Source: Alloprevotella tannerae
GTDB taxonomy: Bacteria; Bacteroidota; Bacteroidia; Bacteroidales; Bacteroidaceae
DNA: 64,000 nt
Reading direction: 5' to 3'
NCBI GenBank assembly: GCA_015259125.1
Contig: JABZGR010000002.1
Location: forward strand, 124,001-188,000
Shown: positions 18,254 to 27,017 of the stretch, piece after piece
Layout: each line of letters starts with the position of its first letter
Numbering within the stretch: the stretch's first letter is position 1
Translations under genes and position numbers: made by a program
Notes under the pieces: model-generated
What the model was told of the DNA's origin: nothing
Database searches by the model: none
Seen by the model: only the letters and a program-made list of their open reading frames with translations

Positions 18254-19081
18254 ATGCGTCGAATAGAATTTCGTTATTGCAAACGTACGGTCAATGAAAT
18301 TATGCAGGTTGCCTCGATCATCCTTCTCGTGATTCTTGGCTTGGCTTTTGGTGTGTTCTTCCTTTCTCTTTTTCTCCCGCTTCCCCTCTTCAATGTGATG
18401 CCTTTCTTTCTTGCTTTCGCGGTGTTGTTCTTTCCGGCTTTCGTTGGGTTCTGGGCCGTGTCTTATACTAAGTGGCCAAAGTGGGGCGAAGCGCGCGGAT
18501 ATATAGATATTGAGGCCGACAGAGCCATACTTTATTACGGAAAAAACGTAGTTGAAATTGCGCGCAACCAAGTTCAGATCGACACAGAGCGCTTGTATTT
18601 CGACAATTTCGGTATGCAGCCCGTATTAACCAAGTATAAGTTTAAGGCCAACGGGAAAAAATACCACATCATCGAGTCTATGTTGGAAGCGAAAGAACGT
18701 TCCACCTTTTTAGAGCGAACAAATAATGCTCCGGTTATGCTTTCGCTTCGTGAAGCGCTGGTTCACATCTTTCCGCTCTTTATTTACAATCCCGTTGTGG
18801 CCGATTTATTTGCGATGAATTGCCGCGGCGTGCGCCTTATTTACGGAATTTCTACCGTCGATGCCTTTACCGGATCGCCTTTTGTGCCCGATTTGATTGG
18901 CGCAGAGTTGGTTGAAAACAGCCCTTATATCCGTTGTTACCTGCGCAATGGCGAAAATATGTCCCACATTGTGGCTGTTTTGTCGCTGCAAAAGGCAGAA
19001 GGCGAGACGGTGAAACCATCGATCGAGGAGTTGCGCCAACGCCCGATCCTTGGTGTTACGGAAACAAATATGCAAGGCTGA
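18254..19081 (+). CDS. Two-helix membrane protein, paralogue 1 of a tandem pair
   Basis: 275 residues from the ATG at 18254, chosen because the tandem copy starts at the same word (MRRIEFRYCKRT). Two hydrophobic segments (SIILLVILGLAFGVFFLSLF and FFLAFAVLFFPAFVGFWAV) are followed by a soluble domain beginning at WPKWGEARGYIDIE. I do not recognise the family; the overall plan (short N-terminus, two helices, PH-like beta region with YKFKANGKKYHI) could be a bPH-type domain, which is a guess. Its last about 94 residues are nearly identical to the next gene although the first halves differ clearly. Confidence 0.7.
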   Translation: MRRIEFRYCKRTVNEIMQVASIILLVILGLAFGVFFLSLFLPLPLFNVMPFFLAFAVLFFPAFVGFWAVSYTKWPKWGEARGYIDIEADRAILYYGKNVVEIARNQVQIDTERLYFDNFGMQPVLTKYKFKANGKKYHIIESMLEAKERSTFLERTNNAPVMLSLREALVHIFPLFIYNPVVADLFAMNCRGVRLIYGISTVDAFTGSPFVPDLIGAELVENSPYIRCYLRNGENMSHIVAVLSLQKAEGETVKPSIEELRQRPILGVTETNMQG

Positions 19082-19166
19082 TCCGCGCAAGTCTACAATA
19101 AAAAAGCAACCGATAAGTATAGCTCTCGCGTGCCGCGTCTTTTGATGAACAAAATTGATATCTATT

Positions 19167-19994
19167 ATGCGTCGAATAGAATTTCGTTATTGTAAACGTA
19201 CACTCAATGAAGTTATGCTCTTACCCTTGATGGTTTTTGTCGGGCTTGGGGTAGTGTGGGGTGTACTCCTATTTCTCATCCTTTCAGATATCCTTTCTTT
19301 CACCAAGGTGATGCCTATTTGGGGGCCAATCTTTGCTGTGGTTTTACTGTCACAGATTATTTATGGCTTCAATGCTCTTTTTAAGTGGCCTAAATGGGGA
19401 GAGGCGCGCGGTTATATTGATATTGAGCCGGACAGAGCCGTACTGCATTATGGGAAACGCACAATCGAGATTGTTCGCAATCAAGTTTGTATTGAAACGG
19501 AGCGAATGTATTTCGATCTGCTCGGTATACTGCCTGTCTTGACCAAGTATAAGTTTAAGGTTAATGGAAAAAAATACCACATACTTGAGTCTATGTTAGA
19601 GGCAAAAGAGCGTACCACGACTTTAGAGCGTCGCAAGCATACTTCAGTTCGCCTGTCGCTTCGCGAAGCGTTGGTCCAGATCTTCCCGCTCTTTGTCTAT
19701 AATCCTGTTGCAGCTGACTTCTTTGCGATGAATTGCCGCGGCGTGCGCCTTATTTACGGAATTTCTACCGTCGATGCCTTTACCGGATCGCCTTTTGTGC
19801 CCGATTTGATCGGCGCAGAGTTGATTGAAAACAGCCCTTATATCCGTTGCAATCTGCGCAATGGCGAAAATATGTCCCACATTGTGGCTGTTTTGTCGCT
19901 TCAAAAGGCAGAAGGCGAGACGGTGAAACCTTCGATCGAGGAGTTGCGCCAACGCCCGATCCTTGGCGTTACCGAAACAAATATGCAAGGCTGA
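19167..19994 (+). CDS. Two-helix membrane protein, paralogue 2 of a tandem pair
   Basis: 275 residues from ATG 19167, aligned with its upstream paralogue over the whole length, including the bases just before each start (TTTTGAT-AACAAAAT motifs). Hydrophobic segments LPLMVFVGLGVVWGVLLFLI and WGPIFAVVLLSQIIYGFNAL, then the same soluble domain. From FAMNCRGVRLIYG to the stop only two residues differ from paralogue 1 (Val/Ile, Tyr/Asn), whereas the rest diverges substantially. Function unknown. The short 85-base spacer without an obvious promoter suggests co-transcription with paralogue 1. Confidence 0.7.
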   Translation: MRRIEFRYCKRTLNEVMLLPLMVFVGLGVVWGVLLFLILSDILSFTKVMPIWGPIFAVVLLSQIIYGFNALFKWPKWGEARGYIDIEPDRAVLHYGKRTIEIVRNQVCIETERMYFDLLGILPVLTKYKFKVNGKKYHILESMLEAKERTTTLERRKHTSVRLSLREALVQIFPLFVYNPVAADFFAMNCRGVRLIYGISTVDAFTGSPFVPDLIGAELIENSPYIRCNLRNGENMSHIVAVLSLQKAEGETVKPSIEELRQRPILGVTETNMQG

Positions 19995-20090
19995 TCCGCG
20001 AAAGTCTGCATGAGATAAAGACGGCCATAAGCCGCCGCTTCAAGCACCCTAAGTCGTGGCGGAGGATGCTTACCGCGCACCGGCGGCGCA

Positions 20091-20678
20091 TTAAAGCAAA
20101 CCAGCCCAGTTGGCCAGCATAATTCCGCCTTCCGGCGTCAAGATACTTTCGGGGTGAAACTGCACGCCCCACAAGGGCAGTTGGCTATGGTGCATCATCA
20201 TAAGGCAATCATCCTCTTCCGTCAGGGCATCTATTATAAAAGGTGCGGCGGGCGTCATTTCTAAGGCCCAACTGTGGTAGCGGCCTACACGTACAGCAGC
20301 GCTTGTTCCCTGCAAGAGTCGGGGAGCAGGCGTTGTGCGTTTTAAGGTTGAGGAAATTCCGTGAGCAGGGTGGGGAAGCGGCCTGCAAGGGCAATTCCAC
20401 AGGACGCCCAATTCTTGGTGACCCATACAGACGCCCAGCAAAGGGCGCGTCTCCGGCTGATCAATCCAGCGGCGCAATAGGGAAAGCGTTCGCGGAAAGT
20501 CCTCCGGCAGACCCGGACCCGGTGATAGAACGAGTCCATCGTAAGTTAAGGCCTCATCTTCATCCAATTGGTCATAGTCCATCACCCGACAATCAATTGC
20601 CGGCGTAGCTTTGCGAAACGTTTGAACCAGATTGTAGACAAACGAATCGTGCTGATTGATGAGTAACACGCGTTTCAT
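20091..20678 (-). CDS. pabA: Aminodeoxychorismate/anthranilate synthase glutamine amidotransferase subunit
   Basis: 195 residues from ATG 20678; a longer frame runs upstream, but the promoter element at 20687-20694 excludes it. A class I glutaminase: LLINQHDSFVYNL, SPGPGLPED, GVCMGHQELG with the catalytic Cys near residue 80, and VQFHPESILTPEG with His and Glu of the triad. It supplies ammonia to a chorismate-using partner. The divergent neighbour 225 bases away is pabB, which has the PabB-type active-site Lys, so folate (p-aminobenzoate) synthesis is the likely pathway; a dual role with tryptophan synthesis cannot be excluded. Confidence 0.88.
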   Translation of the reverse strand: MKRVLLINQHDSFVYNLVQTFRKATPAIDCRVMDYDQLDEDEALTYDGLVLSPGPGLPEDFPRTLSLLRRWIDQPETRPLLGVCMGHQELGVLWNCPCRPLPHPAHGISSTLKRTTPAPRLLQGTSAAVRVGRYHSWALEMTPAAPFIIDALTEEDDCLMMMHHSQLPLWGVQFHPESILTPEGGIMLANWAGLL

Positions 20679-20686
20679 TCGAAGCG

Positions 20687-20694
20687 CAAAATTA
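20687..20694 (-). promoter_or_regulatory. -7 element TAATTTTG of pabA
   Basis: Minus-strand TAATTTTG ends 8 bases before the ATG, giving a very short leader and fixing the start at 20678. Confidence 0.55.
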
Positions 20695-20864
20695 TTATTT
20701 TTTCCTTTGTCGTACAATGTGCGCCAAGGATAAGCGCTTCCCGCTATCGCTTTTTGATGTTTTTTGCACAAAGTATGAGTAGGGTTGCCTACGGACTACC
20801 TTGGTCGCGGACAAAAACCGGCAGGAAACAAAGGAAAACCAAGTCTGCGCCGCGTAGTTTGTGT

Positions 20865-20872
20865 TATCTTTG
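20865..20872 (+). promoter_or_regulatory. -7 element TATCTTTG of pabB-pabC
   Basis: Perfect TAnnTTTG 30 bases before the pabB ATG; no TTTG -33 box at the standard distance. Confidence 0.6.
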
Positions 20873-20902
20873 CACGAAGAATAAAGTCATATTTACGCAA
20901 AT

Positions 20903-21892
20903 ATGTATTTCGACAACGTTTCTGCCCTTTTTCAGCGGCTTAATCAGTTGGGCGAGGCGCGAAGGCCTTGTTTCTTTTTGATCAACTACGAACTCACCGA
21001 GGGCTACCTCTCCTTGGCGGGAGAGGACGCGCCTGATTTTTGGGCCACTATTCAAGGGCGGAGCAACGTTACGCTGCCTGCGCCGGAGGCCTTTCCGCCC
21101 CCTGTTGACCCAAACTTGACGATACACCCCGAAAGCTTGGAAACCTATGCACGGCGGTTTGAGATAATACAAGCCGGTTTGCATCACGGCAACTCATTTC
21201 TGGCCAATTTGACGATACGCACGCCGATCGACGGCCCTTTGTCGCTGCAAAGCATCTTTCTGCATTCGCCGGCGCTTTATAAAGTTTGTCTGCCGCATCA
21301 GTTTGTCTGCTTCTCGCCCGAGCGCTTCATCGCTATCGATGCACAAGGACGGATTGCGGCTCACCCGATGAAGGGAACGATAGACGCAACACTGCCCAAT
21401 GCGGCCGAAACGATTCTTTCTGATCCCAAAGAGCAGGCCGAGCACGCCACGATCGTCGATTTGCTGCGCAACGATTTAGGCAGCGTGGCCACCGATATTG
21501 AAGTGCGGCGCTACCGTTACATAGATCGCATTGCTACAGCCCAAGGCGCCATCTTGCAAGTTAGCTCGGAGGTCGTCGGGCAGCTTCCTTCCACGTGGCC
21601 CTCGCAACTCGGCGATATGCTGTCGGTCCTCTTGCCCGCCGGCTCTATCTGCGGAGCGCCCAAGGCTTCGACCGTGAAGCTGATCGCTGAAGCCGAGCAG
21701 ATTTCGCGGGGCTATTATACGGGCATCTGCGGTTATTTCGACGGGCAGACGCTGGATTGCGGCGTGATGATCCGTTTTATCGAGCTGCAAGACGGACAAT
21801 ATTATTTTCGATCGGGAGGAGGCATCACGGTCAACAGCGATTGCCGCAAAGAGTATGAAGAAGTGATTCAGAAAGTCTATCTTCCCCGTTAA
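20903..21892 (+). CDS. pabB: Aminodeoxychorismate synthase component I
   Basis: A 329-residue chorismate-binding enzyme, shorter than the usual 450 because the N-terminal lid domain is reduced, as in many Bacteroidetes. SFLANLTIRTPI, FSPERFIAI, HPMKGTIDA (the Lys of P-x-K-G-T marks aminodeoxychorismate rather than anthranilate synthase), DLLRNDLGSVA, PAGSICGAPKAST and RSGGGITVNSDCRKEYEEV are all present. It aminates chorismate with ammonia from PabA; the lyase gene follows after 14 bases, completing p-aminobenzoate synthesis for folate. Confidence 0.9.
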   Translation: MYFDNVSALFQRLNQLGEARRPCFFLINYELTEGYLSLAGEDAPDFWATIQGRSNVTLPAPEAFPPPVDPNLTIHPESLETYARRFEIIQAGLHHGNSFLANLTIRTPIDGPLSLQSIFLHSPALYKVCLPHQFVCFSPERFIAIDAQGRIAAHPMKGTIDATLPNAAETILSDPKEQAEHATIVDLLRNDLGSVATDIEVRRYRYIDRIATAQGAILQVSSEVVGQLPSTWPSQLGDMLSVLLPAGSICGAPKASTVKLIAEAEQISRGYYTGICGYFDGQTLDCGVMIRFIELQDGQYYFRSGGGITVNSDCRKEYEEVIQKVYLPR

Positions 21893-21906
21893 TTTCTCGC
21901 AATTGT

Positions 21907-22524
21907 ATGACAGACTATTTAGAAACGCTCTGCTGGTATCGCGGCTTTCTCCGCCAACCGGCGTATCATGTGCAACGCATGGAGGCCACGCTGGGTTTCT
22001 CCTTGCCCTTTTCAGCCGACCACCTTCAGCACTTGGCTGAACAGCTCGCTCCGCCGGAAGCTTTTGGCGCAGAGATGCGCTATAAGTTTCGCTTTATTTA
22101 TAATGCCGATGGCATACAGACGGCTTCGCTCTCGCCTTATGTGCCGGCCGTCGTCAATCAGTTGCAACTCGTTGAAGCACCAGCTTCATTAGATTACCAT
22201 TTGAAATACGCAGATCGCAGTGGACTCGACGCATTGAAGGCATCGCTGCCAACCGGCGTTGAACCCCTGATCATTCAGTCGGGAAGGATCACGGATACGA
22301 CTTATACCAACGTCGCTTTCTTGCGGCAAGATTGCTGGTATATCCCATCATCTTATCTCTTGGCCGGCACAATGCGCCGCTTTCTCTTGGAAACGCAGGC
22401 TTGCCGCTTGGCCGACATTCGCCCCGAGACGCTTTCTGAATATACCCACGTCTGTTTGATCAATGCGATGTTGAAGTTGGGCGAGGTCAAGCTCCCCATC
22501 GAAGCCGTCTTAGGTCAAATCTGA
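21907..22524 (+). CDS. pabC: 4-amino-4-deoxychorismate lyase (class IV aminotransferase fold)
   Basis: A 205-residue PLP enzyme, shorter than typical PabC (about 270). LKYADRSGLDAL carries the PLP Lys, ITDTTYTNVAFL and the PLP-phosphate loop LLAGTMRRFLL are class IV signatures. It removes pyruvate from aminodeoxychorismate to give p-aminobenzoate. Located 14 bases downstream of pabB in the same operon, which supports PabC over a branched-chain aminotransferase. Confidence 0.88.
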   Translation: MTDYLETLCWYRGFLRQPAYHVQRMEATLGFSLPFSADHLQHLAEQLAPPEAFGAEMRYKFRFIYNADGIQTASLSPYVPAVVNQLQLVEAPASLDYHLKYADRSGLDALKASLPTGVEPLIIQSGRITDTTYTNVAFLRQDCWYIPSSYLLAGTMRRFLLETQACRLADIRPETLSEYTHVCLINAMLKLGEVKLPIEAVLGQI

Positions 22525-22641
22525 TACGCTGCCCCTTGAAGAGCGCGCTTTGAGCCTTCCCTTTATTTTGCTGAAAGTTGCAAAATAATGCTATCAAGGC
22601 CCCTTTTACAGTCCGCAAAGTCGAATGGTCGGGTTTGTTCT

Positions 22642-22729
22642 CACGATAAAAAAGGTTTGCGCTCGTGATAAAAAAGGCTTGCGCTCACGATGAAAAGTAC
22701 TTACGCTCGTGATAAAAAACTCCGCGAAC
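22642..22729. repeat. Intergenic 4 x 22-bp array (array C, core TCRYGA)
   Basis: CACGAT/CGTGAT hexamers at 22642, 22664, 22686 and 22708, exactly 22 bases apart and alternating in orientation, followed by AAAAAAGGYTTGCGCT. Compared with arrays A and B the long axis is inverted (A-run on this strand). Between 22730 and 23020 nothing else is evident. Confidence 0.85.
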
Positions 22730-23021
22730 CAAATTTGAGGCTTCAAATGCTTAAGTTTTGGACCGTTTTTGTACGTTGTTTATTCGCAAAATCCCCCTTC
22801 TCGTCTTTTCCTCCGGCTTGCTGTTGCGTTTGAGCGAGAAGTTCCTGCGAGTTGGTTCGATTTTGCCGCACTGTCTTCCGGCCTCACTCGTTCGCCCTCA
22901 AATGCTGCTCTGCCGCCTCTCGATGGTGTCCAAATGCGCCTCGTACCTTTCGCCCCGCAGCCCGACTGTGTAGACGTGTGCATAGTAGCTGCCGGACTTA
23001 GCATGCGCCACGTATGGATAC

Positions 23022-23267
23022 AAAAAAAAGGGCCGAAGCCCTTTCTTTTTCCTAACAACCAGGCCTCACGGCCATACTGTTGTTACTTGACTCTTCTCAG
23101 AGTCTTCATCTCATGTAACCTAAAACTAACCTAAAACCTAATACCTAATAATTGAACTTTTTCAGTTGCGCTGTAATCATTTCCTAATACCATTATGTAG
23201 AGAGCGCTTTGAATCTCTATGTTGGCTTGGCTTGAGCTTGTACTCTTGCCGGCCTTGCTTCTCAAAA
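23022..23267 (-). ncRNA. Stand-alone structured RNA (about 245 nt) with its own promoter and terminator
   Basis: Transcribed from the promoter at 23274-23306. In 5' to 3' order on the minus strand: hairpin TGCTT-TTGAG-AAGCA at the 5' end; AACT-GAAA-AAGTT-like stem; a single-stranded stretch with several TTAGG words (23119-23155); GTTAC...GTAAC closing a GACTCT-GAGA-AGAGTC hairpin with a GNRA loop; TAACAAC...GTTGTTA closing a GGCC-GTGA-GGCC hairpin with another GNRA loop; finally AAAGGGC-TTCG-GCCCTTT and a T-run as terminator (23022-23048). No gene lies on this strand downstream, so it is not a leader. 6S RNA or an unnamed Bacteroidales RNA are the options; I cannot assign it. It lacks the hallmarks of RNase P, tmRNA and SRP RNA. 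Confidence 0.65.
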
Positions 23268-23273
23268 GCAATG

Positions 23274-23306
23274 CAAAGATAAGGTGCTATAACTATTTTG
23301 TCCAAA
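23274..23306 (-). promoter_or_regulatory. Promoter of the stand-alone RNA
   Basis: Minus strand TTTG (23306-23303), 21-base spacer, TATCTTTG (23281-23274). Between it and the envelope gene ending at 23543 no further feature is seen. Confidence 0.65.
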
Positions 23307-23542
23307 CATTTGACTACATTTTCTTGTAGAAATAACATTTGGACCTATATTTTGCAAACTACCCTAAGCAAAACAGGTTCAAAACTGCGATTTGGGAAGT
23401 CTAACTATTTCTATTATAATGCTTGAGCCTATGCTTAGTTCCACGTTCGTTTGTGCAGAAAACTGCTCATTAAGTGTGAATTTGCGCACAGTCAACAGAT
23501 GTGCATTGTCGTTGGGACGGCTTAATTAAATAGTATGTTTTG

Positions 23543-24256
23543 TCAATTCTTTTTCAAATCAAAAAGGTAGGTGAGCTTGATGGCAAGCGTTCCATTATTG
23601 GACCTCGAGAAGACGTGGCGCTTATCGTTTTTCCAAATATCGCTCAATCCGTAGTAGTATCTTCCCTCGAGCATAAAATGGCCCGCCTTGCTGTTTAATT
23701 CTACGCCCAGACCGGCCGCAATGCCGTAATCAAATCTGTGGTCTGCCGACATGTCGTATTGCGCAGAGAGTCCGTTTGGGCGGTCAGGGCGTCCTTCTGC
23801 ATCGAGCGTCCACGTTGCACTCTTATGGCTGCGCTCTCCGATCAGAAAACCAATCTGTGGGCCGGCAATGAGATAGCCCATCAGGCCGCGTTGCTCGCGT
23901 CCGAGACTCAGGCGGGCGAGGAAGGGCATTTCGATATAGTTCATATCTCGGCGATAACGGTCTGCGATCGGTTCGCCGCGACTGTTTTGAATCTGTTCTT
24001 TCCAACCTAATTGGGTGAAATTGAGTTCCACCTGTAGGGCACAAAGTAGTTTGAAGTATTTTTCGCTCGTTATGCGAAATGTAGCGCCCACTGTTGGCCC
24101 GATATGCCAACCTTGCTTGATGGAGGGCGTGAAGCCGATTTGGTTCATCGCGAGGCCGGCGTTGACGCCTAAGGCCAAACCGTTGCGGGGCTCACCCATC
24201 TGCGCTGAAACGTGCCCTGCGCTTAACGCGAAGAGCACTAATAGAAGGTGCTTCAT
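23543..24256 (-). CDS. Outer-membrane beta-barrel protein, PorT-like
   Basis: 237 residues from ATG 24256, where a signal peptide begins (LLLVLFALSAGHVSAQ). Alternating beta strands typical of an eight-stranded barrel follow: LALGVNAGLAMNQIGF, HIGPTVGATFRI, LLCALQVELNFTQLGW, YIEMPFLARLSLG, GYLIAGPQIGFLIG, FDYGIAAGLGVEL, FMLEGRYYYGL and a C-terminal TLAIKLTYLFDL ending in an aromatic-rich strand. This is the PorT/OmpW-like plan frequent in Bacteroidetes; PorT itself is a T9SS component, but this could equally be an unrelated small barrel. It starts 10 bases after the LysM gene's stop, so they form an operon. Confidence 0.78.
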   Translation of the reverse strand: MKHLLLVLFALSAGHVSAQMGEPRNGLALGVNAGLAMNQIGFTPSIKQGWHIGPTVGATFRITSEKYFKLLCALQVELNFTQLGWKEQIQNSRGEPIADRYRRDMNYIEMPFLARLSLGREQRGLMGYLIAGPQIGFLIGERSHKSATWTLDAEGRPDRPNGLSAQYDMSADHRFDYGIAAGLGVELNSKAGHFMLEGRYYYGLSDIWKNDKRHVFSRSNNGTLAIKLTYLFDLKKN

Positions 24257-24266
24257 AAGCAATCGT

Positions 24267-25763
24267 TTAGCGAGATTGCAGCTGTTCGATGGTTCTATCA
24301 TTCTTATAGTGAATGAAACTTACGCTATTGTTGACCAAACCTCCGCCTGCTTCAGTTGCTGCAAAGCGCATGTCGCTCTGTAGCATACCCGTGCCGGCAC
24401 GTTGCGTCGTGAAGTTTTTGCCATACGTAAAGAAGCCTTGCAGCAGGTGAGTGGCGAGATCATAACCTAAGAGTCCCATACGCGGCGTTACATCTAAAGG
24501 CTCTGCATTGAACCACGCCTTATACTGCGCATTGAACTCGGCGATGCCGCGCGAATAGGGGTTGTAGAACGCATTAGTATATATATAAGTATCGGCTACG
24601 TGGAAATCCTCACGCAGGGCTTGCTCGTGATCCAACCAGCCGGGGTAGCCGAACAGCGATACTTTGTACTTGGGATATTGGGCGCAAAACTGCTTGATTC
24701 TTTCAAGTAGTTGGCGCAAGACTGCAGGATCAGAATTGTCAGGTACGATAACGGTTTGCTTATTTTTGGCACAAGCCGATTTAAGTTGCGTAAGAGGTGC
24801 GTCCAGATTGCATACCGTCGTCGTTACGCCGGCCGCGTTTAAGCGCCCCTTGAGCTGTTGTGTGAATGTTTGCTCGTTGGCGTTATTAATATGCATAAAG
24901 ACCGCGTTGCGAATCTTGAATATCTTGAGGAATAAGTCGGCCGCAAAAATCTGCTGATACTGCATCGGCGTGTTGAGTAGGCAGAGTTGCGGCGTAGTAT
25001 GCACTTGCCAAGCCTTGGAAGAGAAGGGTACGACCATTCGGATTTGTTGCTCTTTCGCGAAGTTGGCCACCTCGGTAAAGTGAGCCGGATAAACCGGGCC
25101 GATAATCACGTCCGGCTTCTGCGTTTTGAGTTTGTTGATAATCGTAACCAAAGAAGATTGGTTCGCATCCTCGTTGTAGGTGTAAATATTGATGTCGCGG
25201 CCGTTGTCGCGGAGCTTATCGGCCGCCATGAGAAAACCACGATAAAATTCTACGCTGCGTTCGCCTTCGACGCCCGTAGCCTTCATTGGTAGCAGGAAGG
25301 CTATGCCGACCGTTTTGCTTATCGGCGTGGCTGTCTGCGTTGGGCTATTGCTTGCTGTTGTTATGGCCGGAATGTTGATAATCGAACCCTTCTTGAGTTT
25401 GTAGTCGGCTTGTTTCATTTCCGGATTGGCTGCGACGAGTTCATCTACGGTAATGTTGTAGCGCTTCGCAATGTTCCACATCGTATCTCCTTTACTGACG
25501 ACGTGCGTAATGGGGCTTCCCGCTGCTCCGCCTGTCGGAAGTAAGATGGTTTGGCCCGCTTGTAGCGATTCGACGGTTAGTCCGGGGTTGATAGACAATA
25601 TTTTATCGATTGTAGTATGGTGTAGACGTGCCAAACTATAAAGCGTCTCGCCTCCTTGTACGACATGGGGCGTACTTTTCTGTTGTGCCTCGGCGATCTG
25701 TGCGTACAGTAAAAAACTAAAACAGAGAAGAGCAAGGCGCATGATGTGTGTAGAAACTTTCAT
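24267..25763 (-). CDS. LysM-repeat protein with periplasmic-binding-protein-like domain
   Basis: 498 residues from ATG 25763, which starts a signal peptide (LALLCFSFLLYAQIAEAQ); the longer frame crosses the promoter. Two LysM repeats follow (THVV-type cores: HVVQGGETLYSLARLHHTT and HVVSKGDTMWNIAKRYNIT), then from about residue 150 a type 1 periplasmic-binding fold (GIAFLLPMKATGVEGERS, DVIIGPVYPAHF, IRMVVPFSSKAWQ, VIVPDNSDPAVLRQL, YKVSLFGYPGWLD). The layout resembles LpoA-type activators of peptidoglycan synthesis: wall-binding plus a ligand-binding-like domain used for protein contact. Function inferred. It is first in an operon with the PorT-like barrel. Confidence 0.83.
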   Translation of the reverse strand: MKVSTHIMRLALLCFSFLLYAQIAEAQQKSTPHVVQGGETLYSLARLHHTTIDKILSINPGLTVESLQAGQTILLPTGGAAGSPITHVVSKGDTMWNIAKRYNITVDELVAANPEMKQADYKLKKGSIINIPAITTASNSPTQTATPISKTVGIAFLLPMKATGVEGERSVEFYRGFLMAADKLRDNGRDINIYTYNEDANQSSLVTIINKLKTQKPDVIIGPVYPAHFTEVANFAKEQQIRMVVPFSSKAWQVHTTPQLCLLNTPMQYQQIFAADLFLKIFKIRNAVFMHINNANEQTFTQQLKGRLNAAGVTTTVCNLDAPLTQLKSACAKNKQTVIVPDNSDPAVLRQLLERIKQFCAQYPKYKVSLFGYPGWLDHEQALREDFHVADTYIYTNAFYNPYSRGIAEFNAQYKAWFNAEPLDVTPRMGLLGYDLATHLLQGFFTYGKNFTTQRAGTGMLQSDMRFAATEAGGGLVNNSVSFIHYKNDRTIEQLQSR

Positions 25764-25788
25764 CTTTCTTGTAACTGCTTGATTTAGG

Positions 25789-25796
25789 CAAAAGTA
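25789..25796 (-). promoter_or_regulatory. -7 element TACTTTTG of the LysM operon
   Basis: Minus-strand TACTTTTG fits TAnnTTTG and lies 25 bases before the ATG at 25763. Confidence 0.55.
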
Positions 25797-25876
25797 GTAA
25801 AAATGAATGGCTCGGCTGCGGGTTTTATGTTTTTTTCTAAGAAGATAACAGCAACTTACGCGCCGAAGCATACGGC

Positions 25877-26899
25877 TTATAGCTTGCTTAACCGCTCCAA
25901 AATGTTGCGGTTCAGGCGGCGAATCTTCACTTGTTGGCGGATAAAGACGCGCCGCTGTTTATTCCACCATTGTTCGCCCCCTTCTCCGAAAATCTGTAGC
26001 AGTGTATACTGACGGTTGTGGGCTTTAGTGTTAACTACTATGTTGAGTCCGTGCGGAATAATCTCGATTTCAATCTCTTTTCCCGTCATAAAGGGATCGC
26101 CATCACAGTGAATAGCGCCTTCAGTTGGACGCGTAATGTGTACTTTGCGCGAACGGAAAGCTTTAATTTTACTATTCTTCATCAACTTTCTGCTAAAGAG
26201 TTGCATCGCTAACCGAGGCGCTTCAAGCGTAGAAAAGGGCTCCATAATAATAACATCGAGCAGTCCGTCTTTCATAGAAGCAAAGGGGGCAATGTAAGCG
26301 TTGTTGCCATACTGAGATGCGTTGGCGCAGGTTACGACAACCGCTTTGTGCGTTTGCGTTCCGTTCTCGCCCGTTACAGTATAAGTTTCCGGATGATATT
26401 TAACCCACTCTTTCAGCACATTCTCAACGTAAGTCAGCGGGCCGCGCTTTCCACTTTCTGCAAACTTCATACTGATCAGCGCGTCGAAGCCTACGCCGCA
26501 GGTGCAAAAGAAAGGGCGGCCGTTGATTTTGCCGTAGTCAAGACAATGAATGACCGCTTGATTTAGTATGCGCGTAGCTTTCGACGGGTCCATCGGCAGG
26601 CGCAGATGTCTCGCCAGACCGTTGCCTGAGCCGCATGGAATAATACCTAAGGCAGAATCTGTGTGCACTAATGCACGGGCTACTTCATTAATCGTCCCAT
26701 CGCCTCCTACTGCTACAACGATGTGAACGCCTTGTGCAGCGGCTTCGCGGGCAATCTCTTCAGCGTGGCCGGCATATTCCGTCGTGCGGAGTTCGCATTC
26801 GAAAAGATTGCGATCAATATTCTTCTCTATGGCGTGCTCAATTGCTGTCCTGCGACCATTGCCGGAAATAGGATTGACGATGAATAGGATCTTCTTCAT
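25877..26899 (-). CDS. Diacylglycerol/sphingosine-kinase-family lipid kinase
   Basis: 340 residues from ATG 26899. A DAGK-catalytic domain: ILFIVNPISGNGRR, VVAVGGDGTINEVARAL (nucleotide-binding GGDGT), GIIPCGSGNGLARHL, then the beta-sandwich second domain with DGLLDVIIMEPF and HCDGDPF. It phosphorylates a lipid alcohol in the cytoplasm or at the inner membrane. The head-to-head neighbour is serine palmitoyltransferase, so a sphingoid base or ceramide is a reasonable substrate; that rests on context alone, and diacylglycerol remains possible. Confidence 0.86.
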   Translation of the reverse strand: MKKILFIVNPISGNGRRTAIEHAIEKNIDRNLFECELRTTEYAGHAEEIAREAAAQGVHIVVAVGGDGTINEVARALVHTDSALGIIPCGSGNGLARHLRLPMDPSKATRILNQAVIHCLDYGKINGRPFFCTCGVGFDALISMKFAESGKRGPLTYVENVLKEWVKYHPETYTVTGENGTQTHKAVVVTCANASQYGNNAYIAPFASMKDGLLDVIIMEPFSTLEAPRLAMQLFSRKLMKNSKIKAFRSRKVHITRPTEGAIHCDGDPFMTGKEIEIEIIPHGLNIVVNTKAHNRQYTLLQIFGEGGEQWWNKQRRVFIRQQVKIRRLNRNILERLSKL

Positions 26900-26924
26900 A
26901 ATAGAAATTTGCTGCAAAAATATA

Positions 26925-26932
26925 AATAGCCG
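26925..26932 (-). promoter_or_regulatory. -7 element TATTTTTG of the lipid kinase gene
   Basis: Minus-strand TATTTTTG fits TAnnTTTG, 25 bases before the ATG; no TTTG at the standard -33 spacing. Confidence 0.45.
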
Positions 26933-27017
26933 CCCAAACTCTCTTCCTCCAACTTAACCTTTTGCCGCTCAAAGAAAAAAAATAAGTGCTGGCCAGACCT
27001 TTTAAGGCGGAAATACC

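Noticed and set aside
18254..19994. Tandem paralogues as an assembly duplication
   Set aside because: Their first halves differ strongly at both base and residue level, so they are real separate genes.
22769..23134. 121-codon and 92-codon frames in the gap after pabC
   Set aside because: They overlap each other and the structured RNA and its terminator, with no domain or signal.
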